From positions 44,700-108,699 of the forward strand of contig JBMNCQ010000036.1 of the NCBI GenBank assembly GCA_049366715.1: 64,000 nucleotides of DNA, written 5' to 3'. The stretch comes from JBMNCQ01 sp049366715 (lineage in GTDB: Bacteria; Bacillota; Peptococcia; Peptococcales; BICA1-8). The notes below the pieces were generated by a model, which was not told the origin of the DNA, did not search any database, and saw only the letters and a list, made by a program, of their open reading frames with translations. Positions 33,075 to 42,930 of the stretch are shown here, one piece after another. Position numbers and translations under genes: made by a program. The first letter of the stretch is position 1. Each line of letters starts with the position of its first letter.

Positions 33075-35432
33075 ATGTCAAATATGGTAAAAAGCTTTCC
33101 AAAGCTGACTCCTGAGCTGCAGACCTTGGCAGGCGGAAAAGGAGGTATGCTGGCCAGGATGTTCCAGGACGGATATCCGGTGCCGGAGGGTTTTGTTATT
33201 TTGCCGGAGGCTTTTCAGGGAGAAAAGCTGAATGAGAAAGCCTGGAATGAGATCATGGTTTTTCTTAATGCCATAAGAAAGAAGCATGAAGGAGCACTAT
33301 TCGCAGTAAGGTCCTCTGCTTTGAGTGAAGACTCGGCCCAAGCCTCCTTTGCGGGAGAATTTGAAACGGTTCTCAATGTGGGAACGGATAAAGAAATCCA
33401 GGAAGCCATCTATACGGTTTTTAGATCGAGGCAGTCGGAGAGAGTAAAAGCATACAGCTCTGTGCAAGGTATTGAAAAATCTCAGCAAATTGCCGTTGTT
33501 ATTCAGTTGATGGTGCCGTCGGAAATAGCAGGGGTTTTGTTTACTGCCGATCCTATCACAGGGAGCTTCGCAAACATGACAGGCAATTATGTGCATGGTT
33601 TGGGAGAACAGCTTGTATCCGGAGAAGCAAATGCAGATGACTTTAAACTTAGCAGGCCGAAGGGAAAATATGACGGTCCTGACGGGTTGAAGAAATATGC
33701 TGTTAAGCTGTATCAATATGGGGCCAAGCTTGAGAAGAAACTGGGAAGTCCTCTGGATATCGAATGGGCTGTAGCCAAGGGAAAGCTCTATCTTCTACAG
33801 GCCAGGCCGATCACGACCTTGGCTCCGGGAAATCCGGATACCTATGAAATAAATGAGAGCTTAGTAAGAGACGCCCTGTGGGTAAATACCAATGTAGGAG
33901 AGGCGATCCCCGATGTTGTTACACCTCTTACCTGGAGTCTGGTACGGGCTTTGGATATTGAATCCGGTTTTGTTCCGGGGTATTATTTATGGTCGGGTAA
34001 TATTTGCGGGAGAATATACTCGAATATAAGCCAAAGATTATCTGCGATCACTGCCCTGTATGGAAGTCCAAAACTGGGCTTAAAAATGCTGGGGGAGGTA
34101 TTCGGACAGATACCGGAAGGGTTGGCAATTCCGGTCTATCCCTTTGCAAGGATGGATGTCATAAAGGCAATGTTACCGGGAATCAGATATTACTTGCAAA
34201 AGAATCGGGAAGTTTCCAAAAAGCTGCCGCAATCTATCCGGGATACGCCGGATTGGTGCAGCAGGACAAAGGCAGCCATTCAGGAAACACACACCAAGGA
34301 AGAACTGCTGAACTTATGGAAGAAGGAGCTTGAGCCTCATAACACGGAAGCGTGGTGGGGGCTGATCGTCAGCGGGAGCAAAGCTGTGCTTGCCTTAACC
34401 TTGAGTCAAAAGCTTACCAAGCTGGCAGGAACTGAAGATGCCAATACTCTTCTATCCAACCTAAGGGGAAATTCTGAGCTGGCAAGTCTGGGGCCTGTCT
34501 TGGGTATCTCCAAGGTTTTGCAAGGAGAAATGAGCCGTGAGGAGTACATTAAGCAGAATGGTCACCGGGGTCCTCACGAGTTTGAACTATCGATCCCGGA
34601 CCCTTCTGAGGATGCAAGCTGGCTGGAAAGGCAGATTAAAGAATTTAAAGAAGCGGGTACGGATGCAGATGAACTCCTAAAGAAGCAGTATACTCAATAT
34701 GAGGCGGCCTGGCAGAGATTTGTGGAGCGTTATCCGAATAAAGTAAAATGGCTCGAAAAGCAAATAGCAAAGGCATCTGAAGGCGCCCGCATCAGAGAGG
34801 CGGCGCGCTCGGAGTTTGTGAGGGTATTCAGGGTTGTCAGAGCCTTTGCACTCAAAGCGGGTGAGCTTGCAGGGATAGGAGAAGATGTTTTTTTCCTTTA
34901 CATTAATGAAGTAGAGGAGCTATTGTCCGATAGAGATGTGAAAGTAAATTATATTCCAGCCAGAAAAGAAACCTACGAAAAATATAAAACGCTGCCGCCG
35001 TTTCCGGCAATCATCCGGGGACGGTTCAATCCTTTCGAATGGGTGAAAGATCCAAATAGGCGAATGGACTTTTATGACGCAACAATGCCAATGGCTATTG
35101 CATCCGATTCCGAAATACTAAAGGGTTTTGCCGGAGCAGCGGGCAGAGTAGAAGGAATCGTACGTATCCTGACAACGCCTGAAGAAGGCGAAATGCTTCA
35201 GTCCGGGGAAATTTTAGTTGCAACAACCACGAATGTGGGCTGGACCCCTCTTTTCCCCAGAGTTGCGGCCATAATAACCGATGTTGGCGCCCCTTTGTCT
35301 CATGCTGCAATTGTTGCCAGAGAACTTGGTATTCCGGCTGTTGTGGGATGTGGTAATGCAACTTTAAGACTTAAGACGGGAGATAAGGTTATTGTTGACG
35401 GTGGGAAGGGCATTGTTCATATATTGGCATAA
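33075..35432 (+). CDS. PEP-synthase/rifampin-phosphotransferase-like dikinase (first module)
   Basis: A 785-residue protein of the PEP synthase/PPDK superfamily. It has an N-terminal ATP-grasp domain (about 1-250: GGKGGMLARM, FAVRSSALSEDSAQASFAGEF, IEWAVAKGKLYLLQARPITTL), a middle helical domain and a C-terminal swivelling phosphohistidine domain with H743 in PLSHAAIVARELGIPAVVG. The PEP/pyruvate barrel of true PEP synthase is absent. This is the plan of rifampin phosphotransferase, which phosphorylates an antibiotic. The substrate could be an antibiotic or another small molecule. It is co-transcribed with nitroreductase and TetR genes. Confidence 0.85.
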   Translation: MSNMVKSFPKLTPELQTLAGGKGGMLARMFQDGYPVPEGFVILPEAFQGEKLNEKAWNEIMVFLNAIRKKHEGALFAVRSSALSEDSAQASFAGEFETVLNVGTDKEIQEAIYTVFRSRQSERVKAYSSVQGIEKSQQIAVVIQLMVPSEIAGVLFTADPITGSFANMTGNYVHGLGEQLVSGEANADDFKLSRPKGKYDGPDGLKKYAVKLYQYGAKLEKKLGSPLDIEWAVAKGKLYLLQARPITTLAPGNPDTYEINESLVRDALWVNTNVGEAIPDVVTPLTWSLVRALDIESGFVPGYYLWSGNICGRIYSNISQRLSAITALYGSPKLGLKMLGEVFGQIPEGLAIPVYPFARMDVIKAMLPGIRYYLQKNREVSKKLPQSIRDTPDWCSRTKAAIQETHTKEELLNLWKKELEPHNTEAWWGLIVSGSKAVLALTLSQKLTKLAGTEDANTLLSNLRGNSELASLGPVLGISKVLQGEMSREEYIKQNGHRGPHEFELSIPDPSEDASWLERQIKEFKEAGTDADELLKKQYTQYEAAWQRFVERYPNKVKWLEKQIAKASEGARIREAARSEFVRVFRVVRAFALKAGELAGIGEDVFFLYINEVEELLSDRDVKVNYIPARKETYEKYKTLPPFPAIIRGRFNPFEWVKDPNRRMDFYDATMPMAIASDSEILKGFAGAAGRVEGIVRILTTPEEGEMLQSGEILVATTTNVGWTPLFPRVAAIITDVGAPLSHAAIVARELGIPAVVGCGNATLRLKTGDKVIVDGGKGIVHILA

Positions 35433-35752
35433 CATTTTATGAAAAGAAGAAAGTTTCAAATATCAATTTTCTATTGCTCTTGACGGGAAGGATGGTATCT
35501 GATACCGGAACGAGCGTACAGTTGTTGTTATGCCGCATATATCATAGATGCCGGTGGATTTACGGCTATGGTGGGGCTTTTCTGCTCCCCATGCTTCTTG
35601 TCTTTTCTCTTGCCGGGTGCTTGAAGACAGGATGAACCGGAAAGCTATCGTGATTGTGACAGACACTGTCAATGCGTGCGTAATACTTGGATTGGCCTTT
35701 GCGGCAGTCTTAAAATCCCTGCTTTGAGCGGGTTCGGTCCTGTAAAAAAGAT
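35433..35752. other. Intergenic, nothing recognised
   Basis: About 320 bases between the first dikinase-like gene and the promoter of the second module. No clear terminator or gene remnant is seen. Confidence 0.45.
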
Positions 35753-35805
35753 TTGACAAAATCGACCATCTTGGTCTATAGTAATATAGACCGGGATGGT
35801 CGATT
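35753..35805 (+). promoter_or_regulatory. Promoter with double TetR operator (second module)
   Basis: TTGACA (35753-35758) and TATAGT (35777-35782) form a promoter with an 18-base spacer. An inverted repeat with 21-base arms (35760-35780 and 35785-35805, two mismatches, centre GTAA) covers it. Each arm holds a smaller palindrome, GACC-ATCTT-GGTC and GACC-GGGAT-GGTC, so two TetR dimers could bind side by side over the -10 box. The motif GACCGATGG before the first module is related. Confidence 0.85.
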
Positions 35806-35834
35806 AACGTGTTTGCGAGAAAGGCGGGGTTTCC

Positions 35835-36461
35835 ATGAAAGATTTTTTTGAAAAACTGGATGAACAAAAAAAGGAACGAATACTAAATGCGGCTATTACG
35901 GAGTTTGCCGATAAAAAATATGAGGATGCGTCAACAAACAATATCGTAACTGCCGCACAAATTGGAAAAGGAATGCTGTTTCACTATTTCGGCAACAAAA
36001 AAAATTTGTATCTTTACCTGTACCGCTATGTCAGGGCAATCATGGATGAAGAAATTTATAGCCGGATTGATTGTGAAAGCGGTAATCTCCCAATTATTTT
36101 AAAACAATTAGCAAGATTTAAGCTGGAAACATTTAAACGACATCCGAGCATAACAGGTTTTATAGCGCAATGTAACAGAGAAATGTCCCCGGAAGTCCAT
36201 GACGATATTCAGAAGATAAGAAAGGAGCGCAGCGTAACGATAAGGGAAGATATTATTTGTAAAAACTTGGATATGAGGCTTTTTAAGCCTGAATTCCGAG
36301 ATGAAAAGACAATAAAATTAATTCGCTGGGCGGTGGATGGGTATCTTTCAGAAATTAAAAGTGCCTATAAGGGTCAAAATCTGGAAGAATTTCCTGTTGA
36401 TGAAATGATGAAGGACTATGATTCATATATGGATATTATTCTCAAAGCGTTTTATCAATGA
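35835..36461 (+). CDS. TetR family transcriptional regulator (second module)
   Basis: A 208-residue regulator with the N-terminal helix-turn-helix KERILNAAITEFADKKYEDASTNNIVTAAQIGKGMLFHYFGNKKNLYLYLYRY. The start ATG at 35835 follows AAAGGCGGGG and lies 30 bases after a large double operator, so it is almost surely self-controlled. Its stop is 20 bases before the start of the second dikinase-like gene. It is the first gene of a TetR, dikinase, MFS run that mirrors the one upstream. Confidence 0.93.
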   Translation: MKDFFEKLDEQKKERILNAAITEFADKKYEDASTNNIVTAAQIGKGMLFHYFGNKKNLYLYLYRYVRAIMDEEIYSRIDCESGNLPIILKQLARFKLETFKRHPSITGFIAQCNREMSPEVHDDIQKIRKERSVTIREDIICKNLDMRLFKPEFRDEKTIKLIRWAVDGYLSEIKSAYKGQNLEEFPVDEMMKDYDSYMDIILKAFYQ

Positions 36462-36480
36462 GAAAGGGGGAAAAGAGCTA

Positions 36481-39021
36481 ATGGCGAAAAATCTGATTGG
36501 TCTTAAAAATAAAGAGGCGCAAAATCTATCCATTTCCGGTGGTAAGGGTGCGAGCCTGGCAAGATTACATGGTATCGCCGATATCTCTGTGCCGGACGGG
36601 TTCGTTGTTACGGCCCGGTGTTATGCGGAAATTGTAACTGCTGCGCCGGAAATGCAAGGGATGTTAAACGCTTTGGCAGAGATCAGCGAAGAGCAGACAG
36701 ATGCGATCAAGCAGTTGAGCGTTCAAATAAAAGAGCATATTAAAAATATCCCTTTTCCCGCATCGTTTATCAGTGAATTGGATAAAACCCTTTCGGATTA
36801 TGGCGTTTCTTTTCCATATGCCGTCCGTTCAAGTGCGACGGCTGAGGATTTACCCGGCGCGTCTTTTGCAGGGCAGCAGGATACATTTCTAAATGTCTGT
36901 GGAACAGGGGATATCTGTAAGGCAATCGCAAAATGCTGGGCGTCATTGTTTAATGAGCGCGCCATAGCGTATCGTATCAAAAATCGGTTTGAGCATGATA
37001 AGGTAACAATCGCCGTTGTGGTTCAAAAAATGGTGGATTCCGAGGTTTCGGGGGTAATGTTCACCGCCGATCCAATGACCTCCGACCGTCAAACAATTGT
37101 TGTTGAAGCTGTGCGGGGTTTGGGCGAAGATTTGGTATCCGGCCGCAAAAACCCGTTTGAGTGGAAATTGCGCGATGGTAAGCTGCAAAAGACCGGCGAC
37201 GGGGAAACGCTGCTAAAAGAAGCGCGCCTTTTGGAATTGGTAAAAATAGGAAAAAACATCGAAATGGCGTTTGGTTGTGAGCAGGATATAGAATGGTGCT
37301 ATGCCTGTGAAAAATTTTATATTGTGCAGGCGAGGCCCATCACGACATTATATCCTCCTCCGCAAAGTCCCGATGGGTATAAGCATTGCGCTATATCGGT
37401 CGGGCATTTACAGATGATGACCGATACAGTTCTGCCCTTAGGAATTTCCATGCTGCAAAAATCCAATTTTTTTTCGGTAATGGAATTAGGCGGGCATATG
37501 TTCATGGACATTACCTATGACATTGCCAAGCCCGGCGGGCGTAGGAGGATTTTATCCGAAGCCAATATAAAAGACCCTCTTATGCACGAGGCATTAAAGA
37601 AAATATTTGAACGGAAGGATTATATTCGCAGCCTTCCCGAAGGGCCGAAGGGATTGATTAAGGTTGTTGGTTTGGGGGGAATATTGGCGGGCGCATTTAA
37701 AACGTATTTCCGCAATGACGAAGCAGACATTGACACTTATGTGGGGCGGCAAAATGCTGAAATTGAAGCTGTTCGGGGTAAACTGGAAAAATTGTCGGGC
37801 CCAGATGCCCTTCAATTCATCATCGACGAACAGGAGCATATGCGCAAAGTTTTATATGATCCGGCAGGTGCAGGTACCACGGTCATGACCATGATGGTTG
37901 GACGCGCCATCGACAAATCAGGGGAACAACTGACGGGTGAAAAAACAATCACAAACCGGCTGTCAAAATCGGTAGGCCACAATGTGACATCGGAAATGGG
38001 GTTAAGGCTCTGCGGGGTTTCAGATGCCGCGAGAAATTATCCGCAGGTTATTTCCTATTTAGAGCGGGCAGGTGAAACCCTCTCTCTTGACGAACTGCGG
38101 CAAGTGGAGGGCGGCGCAACCGTTGCCGACAAATTAGATAGATTTCTCTCTGAGTACGGTATGCGTTGTACAGGAGAGATCGACATTACCCGTGAGCGGT
38201 TCCGCGAGCGTCCGGGGCAGCTTTCCACCGCGTTTATCAACAACATCAAAAACCTGCCGACCGGACACGCAATGACCGCATTTTCACAGGGCAAAGAGGA
38301 AGCCGAGCAGCTTGCGGCGGAGCTTGTCGCGAAAATGGAGGCGAAGCATGGCCGCCGCAAAGCACAAAAACTTCGCAGGAAAATTGAGATATACCGTAAA
38401 TTTGTCGGTGTGCGAGAATATACAAAGTATTTCTGGATGTGCCACTATGATGTATATAAGCAAGCGATTATGCGTGAGGTTCACCGCCTGGTCGATCATG
38501 GTGTATTGAACGAAGCAAGCGATGCCTATTATCTTTCACTGGGAGAACTGATGGAAGCAATAAAAAACGGCAAAGCAGATGCAAGCATCATTGGTGAACG
38601 CAGAAAATCCTATTTATCCTATCAGGCGCTCACGCCGCCGCGCATTATTTTTTCCGATGGGGAGGTTCCGCCTGTTTCCTACTCTGCCAATATTCCACGC
38701 GGCGCTCTTGCAGGTCTTGCCGTGTCAAGCGGTATTGTGGAGGGACGCGCGCGTGTGGTGGAAAGCCTCACTGAAGCCCATATTGAAAAAGGAGATATTC
38801 TTGTCACGATTTTTACCGATCCAAGCTGGACGCCGGTATTCGTATCATTGGCCGGTCTGGTTACGGAAGTCGGGGGCATGATGTCCCATGGCGCCGTCAT
38901 TACCCGCGAATATGGTATGCCCGCCGTGGTTGGGGTGGTCGGCGCTACAAAGCGAATCAAAGACGGTCAGAGAATACGCCTAAACGGAACGGAAGGCTAT
39001 ATCGAAGTTTTAGAAGATTAG
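36481..39021 (+). CDS. PEP-synthase/rifampin-phosphotransferase-like dikinase (second module)
   Basis: An 846-residue relative of the gene at 33075. The ATP-grasp part shows SGGKGASLARL, YAVRSSATAEDLPGASFAGQQ and IEWCYACEKFYIVQARPITTL. The swivelling domain has the phosphohistidine H803 in GGMMSHGAVITREYGMPAVVG. There is no PEP/pyruvate barrel, so a phosphotransferase to a small molecule is more likely than gluconeogenic PEP synthesis. Length and layout fit rifampin phosphotransferase. A GAAAGGGGG site precedes the ATG at 36481. An MFS exporter follows 7 bases later. A related C-terminal fragment lies at 57250. Confidence 0.87.
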   Translation: MAKNLIGLKNKEAQNLSISGGKGASLARLHGIADISVPDGFVVTARCYAEIVTAAPEMQGMLNALAEISEEQTDAIKQLSVQIKEHIKNIPFPASFISELDKTLSDYGVSFPYAVRSSATAEDLPGASFAGQQDTFLNVCGTGDICKAIAKCWASLFNERAIAYRIKNRFEHDKVTIAVVVQKMVDSEVSGVMFTADPMTSDRQTIVVEAVRGLGEDLVSGRKNPFEWKLRDGKLQKTGDGETLLKEARLLELVKIGKNIEMAFGCEQDIEWCYACEKFYIVQARPITTLYPPPQSPDGYKHCAISVGHLQMMTDTVLPLGISMLQKSNFFSVMELGGHMFMDITYDIAKPGGRRRILSEANIKDPLMHEALKKIFERKDYIRSLPEGPKGLIKVVGLGGILAGAFKTYFRNDEADIDTYVGRQNAEIEAVRGKLEKLSGPDALQFIIDEQEHMRKVLYDPAGAGTTVMTMMVGRAIDKSGEQLTGEKTITNRLSKSVGHNVTSEMGLRLCGVSDAARNYPQVISYLERAGETLSLDELRQVEGGATVADKLDRFLSEYGMRCTGEIDITRERFRERPGQLSTAFINNIKNLPTGHAMTAFSQGKEEAEQLAAELVAKMEAKHGRRKAQKLRRKIEIYRKFVGVREYTKYFWMCHYDVYKQAIMREVHRLVDHGVLNEASDAYYLSLGELMEAIKNGKADASIIGERRKSYLSYQALTPPRIIFSDGEVPPVSYSANIPRGALAGLAVSSGIVEGRARVVESLTEAHIEKGDILVTIFTDPSWTPVFVSLAGLVTEVGGMMSHGAVITREYGMPAVVGVVGATKRIKDGQRIRLNGTEGYIEVLED

Positions 39022-39028
39022 GTGTCTT

Positions 39029-40288
39029 ATGGAGAACTCAAAGAAAAAAAATAGTAAAAATCTTGTCTTGCTTTTACTGGGCAGAGGGATGTCCGATATG
39101 GGCACGAGCATCCAAATGATCGTTATGCCGCTGTACATCATTGATATGGGAGGCTCGGCAGCTACAGTAGGCGTATATTCCTTTCTGTCTTTGGCTACCG
39201 TTTTGGTTTACCCCTTGGCAGGTGTGTGCGGAGACAAATTCAACCGAAAGATTATCATGGTGGCAACGGATTTTGCCAGCGCAGGTGTTGTTCTGCTGCT
39301 ATTTACTTGCTCGTATTTTCATTGGATTAATCTGACTATATTGCTGATTGCCCAAATATTAATCGCCACTCTGAACGGACTTTTTGATCCTGCTACAAAA
39401 GGGATGGTGCCGCAAATTGTGGAGCAATCACAACTGACAAAAGTGAACTCCGGCATTTCAGCGCTCAGGACAATATCCGTTCTGCTTGGTTCTGCAATCG
39501 GTTCCATGTTGTATGCAAGTGTTGGTGTTACTGCGCTGTTTTTCCTTAACGGCATATCCTTCCTTCTGTCCGCATGCAGTGAAATGCTGATTTCATACCG
39601 GCATGCCAAGAGTGATGAAAATGGGAATAGCCCTGGCCTGTTAGCGGATTTGACGGGTGGCATACGGTTTATTCTGCATAACAGAATCATTGGAAAGCTG
39701 AGTGTGTATTTTTTAATCACTTTTGCCTTTATACAGCCAATTTTCAGTGTGGTAATGCCTGTATTTTTCCGGGGCAGTCTAAGATATTCCGACATACAGT
39801 ATGGTTATCTTCAAATGGTTATTATCATTGGTGCCTTATTGGGCAGCATCCTTGTCGGCGCATTTTTGGGCCGGAGTATACAGCTTAGAAAATCGCTGAC
39901 CATAGGATGCAGCCTAATGGAGGGAACTCTGGTTTTCTTTACGGTGCTGTTATTCCCATTCTGTATACAGCTTTTTGGAAATGATACAATAACATTCTTT
40001 TTATTGCTGGCGGTTGTTCTTTGCCTTTTAAGCGCCGCGCTCATGCTTATCCATATTCCGGTGCAGACATATATTCAAATAGCTACACCAAATGAATATA
40101 TGTCGCGTGTATTTTCAATTGTCGGCATGATCACCAAAGGGGGGATGCCACTGGGCGCGTTGCTTTACGGGTTAATTCTTGAAAAAATTGCGGTTCATTG
40201 GACGATGCTATTCACGACGCTGCTAACTATGTTGATCTCAGCTTTTTTCCTAATATCGCTATCAAAAAATGCAATGAAAAGCAAATAG
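39029..40288 (+). CDS. MFS transporter, probable exporter
   Basis: A 419-residue protein with 12 predicted helices. The family loop after helix 2 is AGVCGDKFNRKIIMVATDF, and the central loop carries DLTGGIRFILHNRIIG, both typical of the MFS-3/enterobactin-exporter-like group that includes macrolide efflux proteins. It starts 7 bases after the dikinase gene with a weak AGGTG site, so coupling is likely. An efflux pump next to a TetR gene and an antibiotic-phosphotransferase-like enzyme suggests a resistance cassette. Confidence 0.88.
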   Translation: MENSKKKNSKNLVLLLLGRGMSDMGTSIQMIVMPLYIIDMGGSAATVGVYSFLSLATVLVYPLAGVCGDKFNRKIIMVATDFASAGVVLLLFTCSYFHWINLTILLIAQILIATLNGLFDPATKGMVPQIVEQSQLTKVNSGISALRTISVLLGSAIGSMLYASVGVTALFFLNGISFLLSACSEMLISYRHAKSDENGNSPGLLADLTGGIRFILHNRIIGKLSVYFLITFAFIQPIFSVVMPVFFRGSLRYSDIQYGYLQMVIIIGALLGSILVGAFLGRSIQLRKSLTIGCSLMEGTLVFFTVLLFPFCIQLFGNDTITFFLLLAVVLCLLSAALMLIHIPVQTYIQIATPNEYMSRVFSIVGMITKGGMPLGALLYGLILEKIAVHWTMLFTTLLTMLISAFFLISLSKNAMKSK

Positions 40289-40343
40289 ATAAATCGATAA
40301 GGAATTTGATTCACCTGAATGTTTAGGGAAAGGAGCTTTGCGC

Positions 40344-40532
40344 GTGAAGCATTTTGCATTAGCTAGCGGCTATAGCAAGTCCGAATATGAAGAAGCTATG
40401 AAAGGAAAAACTTTTCGTAATCCTCTATCCCAATCAGGGAGTACAGATGAATATGCAGTGCGCTTTGGCCCTCTCGAAGCAGCAGGGCGCTTTTTCTATT
40501 TCGGCATATACCGCTATAAACATTATAACTGA
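40344..40532 (+). CDS. Small hypothetical protein
   Basis: A 62-residue open frame with GTG start at 40344 and GGAAAGGAG eight bases before it. The sequence (SKSEYEEAMKGKTFRNPLSQ, then STDEYAVRFGPLEAAGRFF and YKHYN) is soluble, rich in aromatic and charged residues, and not recognised. It may be the last gene of the TetR-dikinase-MFS run or a fragment of a larger lost gene. Confidence 0.45.
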   Translation: MKHFALASGYSKSEYEEAMKGKTFRNPLSQSGSTDEYAVRFGPLEAAGRFFYFGIYRYKHYN

Positions 40533-40580
40533 ATAAATGAAAGATGAGGCGCTGTCTTAATCTACACCCCGTAGATCGAT

Positions 40581-41558
40581 TTATATACTATTTTCAAATG
40601 CTCCGGTTCCATAACTTTTTCGTAAAGCTCTTATATCTTTAAAAGGCGGCTGTCCGAAAAGCCGCTTATATTCCCGGGTAAATTGGGATGAGCTCTCATA
40701 ACCGACTTCCATAGCCGCAGTAGTAGCATCCATACACTCACTCAGCATGAGGCGTCTTGCTTCGCGAAGGCGAAGCTCTTTCTGATATTGTAATGGTCCC
40801 ATGGAAGTTACTGATTTAAATTTATGATGAAGCCCGGAGACACTCATATTATTTGATTTTGCCAGCTCTTCCACAGTAAAAGACCGGGTAAAATTTTTTC
40901 TGATCCATTCTATCGCTTTTCCGATTCCATCTGATTGCTGATTAACGAGTAACTGTTGAAAAAACAAGTATCCATACTCTCCGGACAAGAGATGATATAT
41001 TATTTCACGCTTAGTAAGTTCAGCTAAAAAGTAAGCATCTTTAGGTTTATCAATCAGCTTCAGAAGCTTAATCAATAAATCCAGCAATTCGGTATCAGTT
41101 TTTCCAACAAATGCTCCTAAATAAAGCTTCTTATTCTTTAAGTTAAATTCGATCTTAGCGTCCGTCACCACAGATGCAATTTCACTTGTAGTAAAATCAA
41201 GGCGCAGGCTGATAGCGGGGAGTTCTTTAGATGCACCTTTCACTTGGACAGATATAGGCATATCAATGATCGAAGCTGCAAAATCACCTGCATTGAAGTG
41301 AATGATCTCCTTTCCTACATGAAATATCTTTGTTCCTTGAAGAATAATACTAAATGCGGGATTCATAATACTGGGAGTTATAGGAATCTCACGGCTATGC
41401 CTGGTAATAGAAAAAAACGGGATTATCGTTTCAGTATTTCCCTCTGATTTAGTAATCCTCCGGGTCATTTCAATTATGGTATGCAATGCCTGCTGCTTGG
41501 TTGAATTGCTATTGTCTAATAAGATGTCTTTTTTCACACTTTCTCTTTGTGCCGGCAT
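40581..41558 (-). CDS. AraC family transcriptional regulator
   Basis: A 325-residue regulator. The N-terminal cupin-like part (about 45-190) has SIMNPAFSIILQGTKIFHVGKE, typical of the AraC_N group. The C-terminal AraC domain carries two helix-turn-helices: SFTVEELAKSNNMSVSGLHHKFKSVTSMGPLQYQKELRL and DATTAAMEVGYESSSQFTREYKRLFGQPP. AGGTGAGAAATAA precedes the ATG. It is divergent from the aldo/keto reductase gene at 41818, a very common pair in which this AraC type activates the reductase. Confidence 0.92.
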   Translation of the reverse strand: MPAQRESVKKDILLDNSNSTKQQALHTIIEMTRRITKSEGNTETIIPFFSITRHSREIPITPSIMNPAFSIILQGTKIFHVGKEIIHFNAGDFAASIIDMPISVQVKGASKELPAISLRLDFTTSEIASVVTDAKIEFNLKNKKLYLGAFVGKTDTELLDLLIKLLKLIDKPKDAYFLAELTKREIIYHLLSGEYGYLFFQQLLVNQQSDGIGKAIEWIRKNFTRSFTVEELAKSNNMSVSGLHHKFKSVTSMGPLQYQKELRLREARRLMLSECMDATTAAMEVGYESSSQFTREYKRLFGQPPFKDIRALRKSYGTGAFENSI

Positions 41559-41817
41559 TTATTTCTCACCTAACCTTTATATGTTGGTTCTTTGTTAATA
41601 AGTTTCTACATCTCGCTCCAGTTTAAAATTCAATGTTAAAATTATAGTAAATATTGTGCTGTAAATCAATATGATTTATCTTGTTCTGCAATAATTAATT
41701 TGCAGGATTAGGCAAATTTTATGCATGATTATTATATTTTACTTTAGTCTTTCATGTGATAATATGGTCAATTAAATTTAAAGTTTAAACTATTATATAG
41801 GGGAAGGATGATTCATC

Positions 41818-42807
41818 ATGTTAAAAAGGACCTTAGGGAATAATGGATTAAAAGTTTCTTCTATTGGATTGGGATGTATGGGAATGAGCTTCAGTTATGG
41901 TCCTGCAGCAGATAAAAAGGAAATGATTTCGCTAATTCACAAAGCTGTTGACCGAGGCGTAACATTCTTTGATACCGCCGAATTGTATGGTCCTCATATC
42001 AATGAAGAGTTAGTCGGCGAAGCTCTTGCGCCGTTTAAAGGAAAAGTTGTTATTGCAACGAAGTTTGGACTTGCGGTGGAAAATGGCAAGTCCGTGCTTA
42101 ACAGCAAGCCGGAAAAGATCAGGCAGTCTGTTGAAGGTTCTCTAAAGCGGCTTAAGATCGATACGATTGACCTGTACTATCAACATAATATCGATCCCAA
42201 TGTTCCTATCGAAGAGGTTGCCGGGGTCATGCTGGATCTCAGCAAGCAAGGCAAGATCAGACATTGGGGACTTTGCGAAGTAGATGTGGAGACGATTCGC
42301 CGGGCTCATGCCGTACATCCCGTTACAGCGGTTCAAAGTGAATACTCCATGATGTGGCGCAGTCCTGAGAAAGAACTGCTGCCTGCGCTTGAGGAACTTG
42401 GAATCGGCTTTGTTCCATTTAGCCCGCTGGGAAAAGGCTTTTTGACAGGCACAATCGATAAAAACACCAAATTTGATCCTTCAGATAACCGGAATCGTTT
42501 CCCCAGATTCAGCGCGGAGAATCGAGAAGCCAATCAGGTTTTGGTAGAGCTTATAAGTACCATTGCCGCAGAGAAAAAGGCAACACCCCCTCAAGTTGCA
42601 TTGGCCTGGGTGCTTGCGCAAAAGCCCTGGATTGTTCCGATTCCCGGCACAAGAAAACCGGAGCGGTTGGAAGAGAACCTGGGAGCTGCGGAAATTAAGT
42701 TTACCCCGGAGGAACTAAGCCATTTAGAGAGTGCACTGTCAAAAATCAAGATTTCCGGTGAGCGCTATCCTGCCGACATGGCAGTTAACAGAAAGAGTAA
42801 GTCATAA
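41818..42807 (+). CDS. Aldo/keto reductase
   Basis: A 329-residue NADPH-dependent (beta/alpha)8 oxidoreductase. The catalytic tetrad is visible: D52 and Y57 in FFDTAELYG, K82 in ATKFG, and H123 in YYQHNIDP. The cofactor-binding tail has IPIPGTRKPERLEENLGA-like sequence. It belongs to the YajO/AKR11-13-like group that reduces aldehydes and ketones. GGGGAAGGATGATTCATC precedes the ATG. The AraC-type gene on the other strand probably controls it through the 259-base shared upstream region. Confidence 0.95.
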   Translation: MLKRTLGNNGLKVSSIGLGCMGMSFSYGPAADKKEMISLIHKAVDRGVTFFDTAELYGPHINEELVGEALAPFKGKVVIATKFGLAVENGKSVLNSKPEKIRQSVEGSLKRLKIDTIDLYYQHNIDPNVPIEEVAGVMLDLSKQGKIRHWGLCEVDVETIRRAHAVHPVTAVQSEYSMMWRSPEKELLPALEELGIGFVPFSPLGKGFLTGTIDKNTKFDPSDNRNRFPRFSAENREANQVLVELISTIAAEKKATPPQVALAWVLAQKPWIVPIPGTRKPERLEENLGAAEIKFTPEELSHLESALSKIKISGERYPADMAVNRKSKS

Positions 42808-42930
42808 ATTTGCTACAGAGCAATTACTCCTGGAACCATTAATTATTTCTTTTCATCTAGAACCGGTTATTTGGGGGCGGCTACCTTAAATTAATTTTTT
42901 AATGTGATTTAGAACATCAGCTATGCCAAG

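Noticed and set aside
35463..35867. 134-codon open frame on the minus strand
   Set aside because: It overlaps the TetR promoter and gene start, has no ribosome site or family motif, and its composition is that of a shadow frame.
33075..39021. Annotating the two dikinase-like proteins as phosphoenolpyruvate synthase
   Set aside because: Both lack the C-terminal PEP/pyruvate-binding barrel, and length and domain order fit rifampin-phosphotransferase-like enzymes better.
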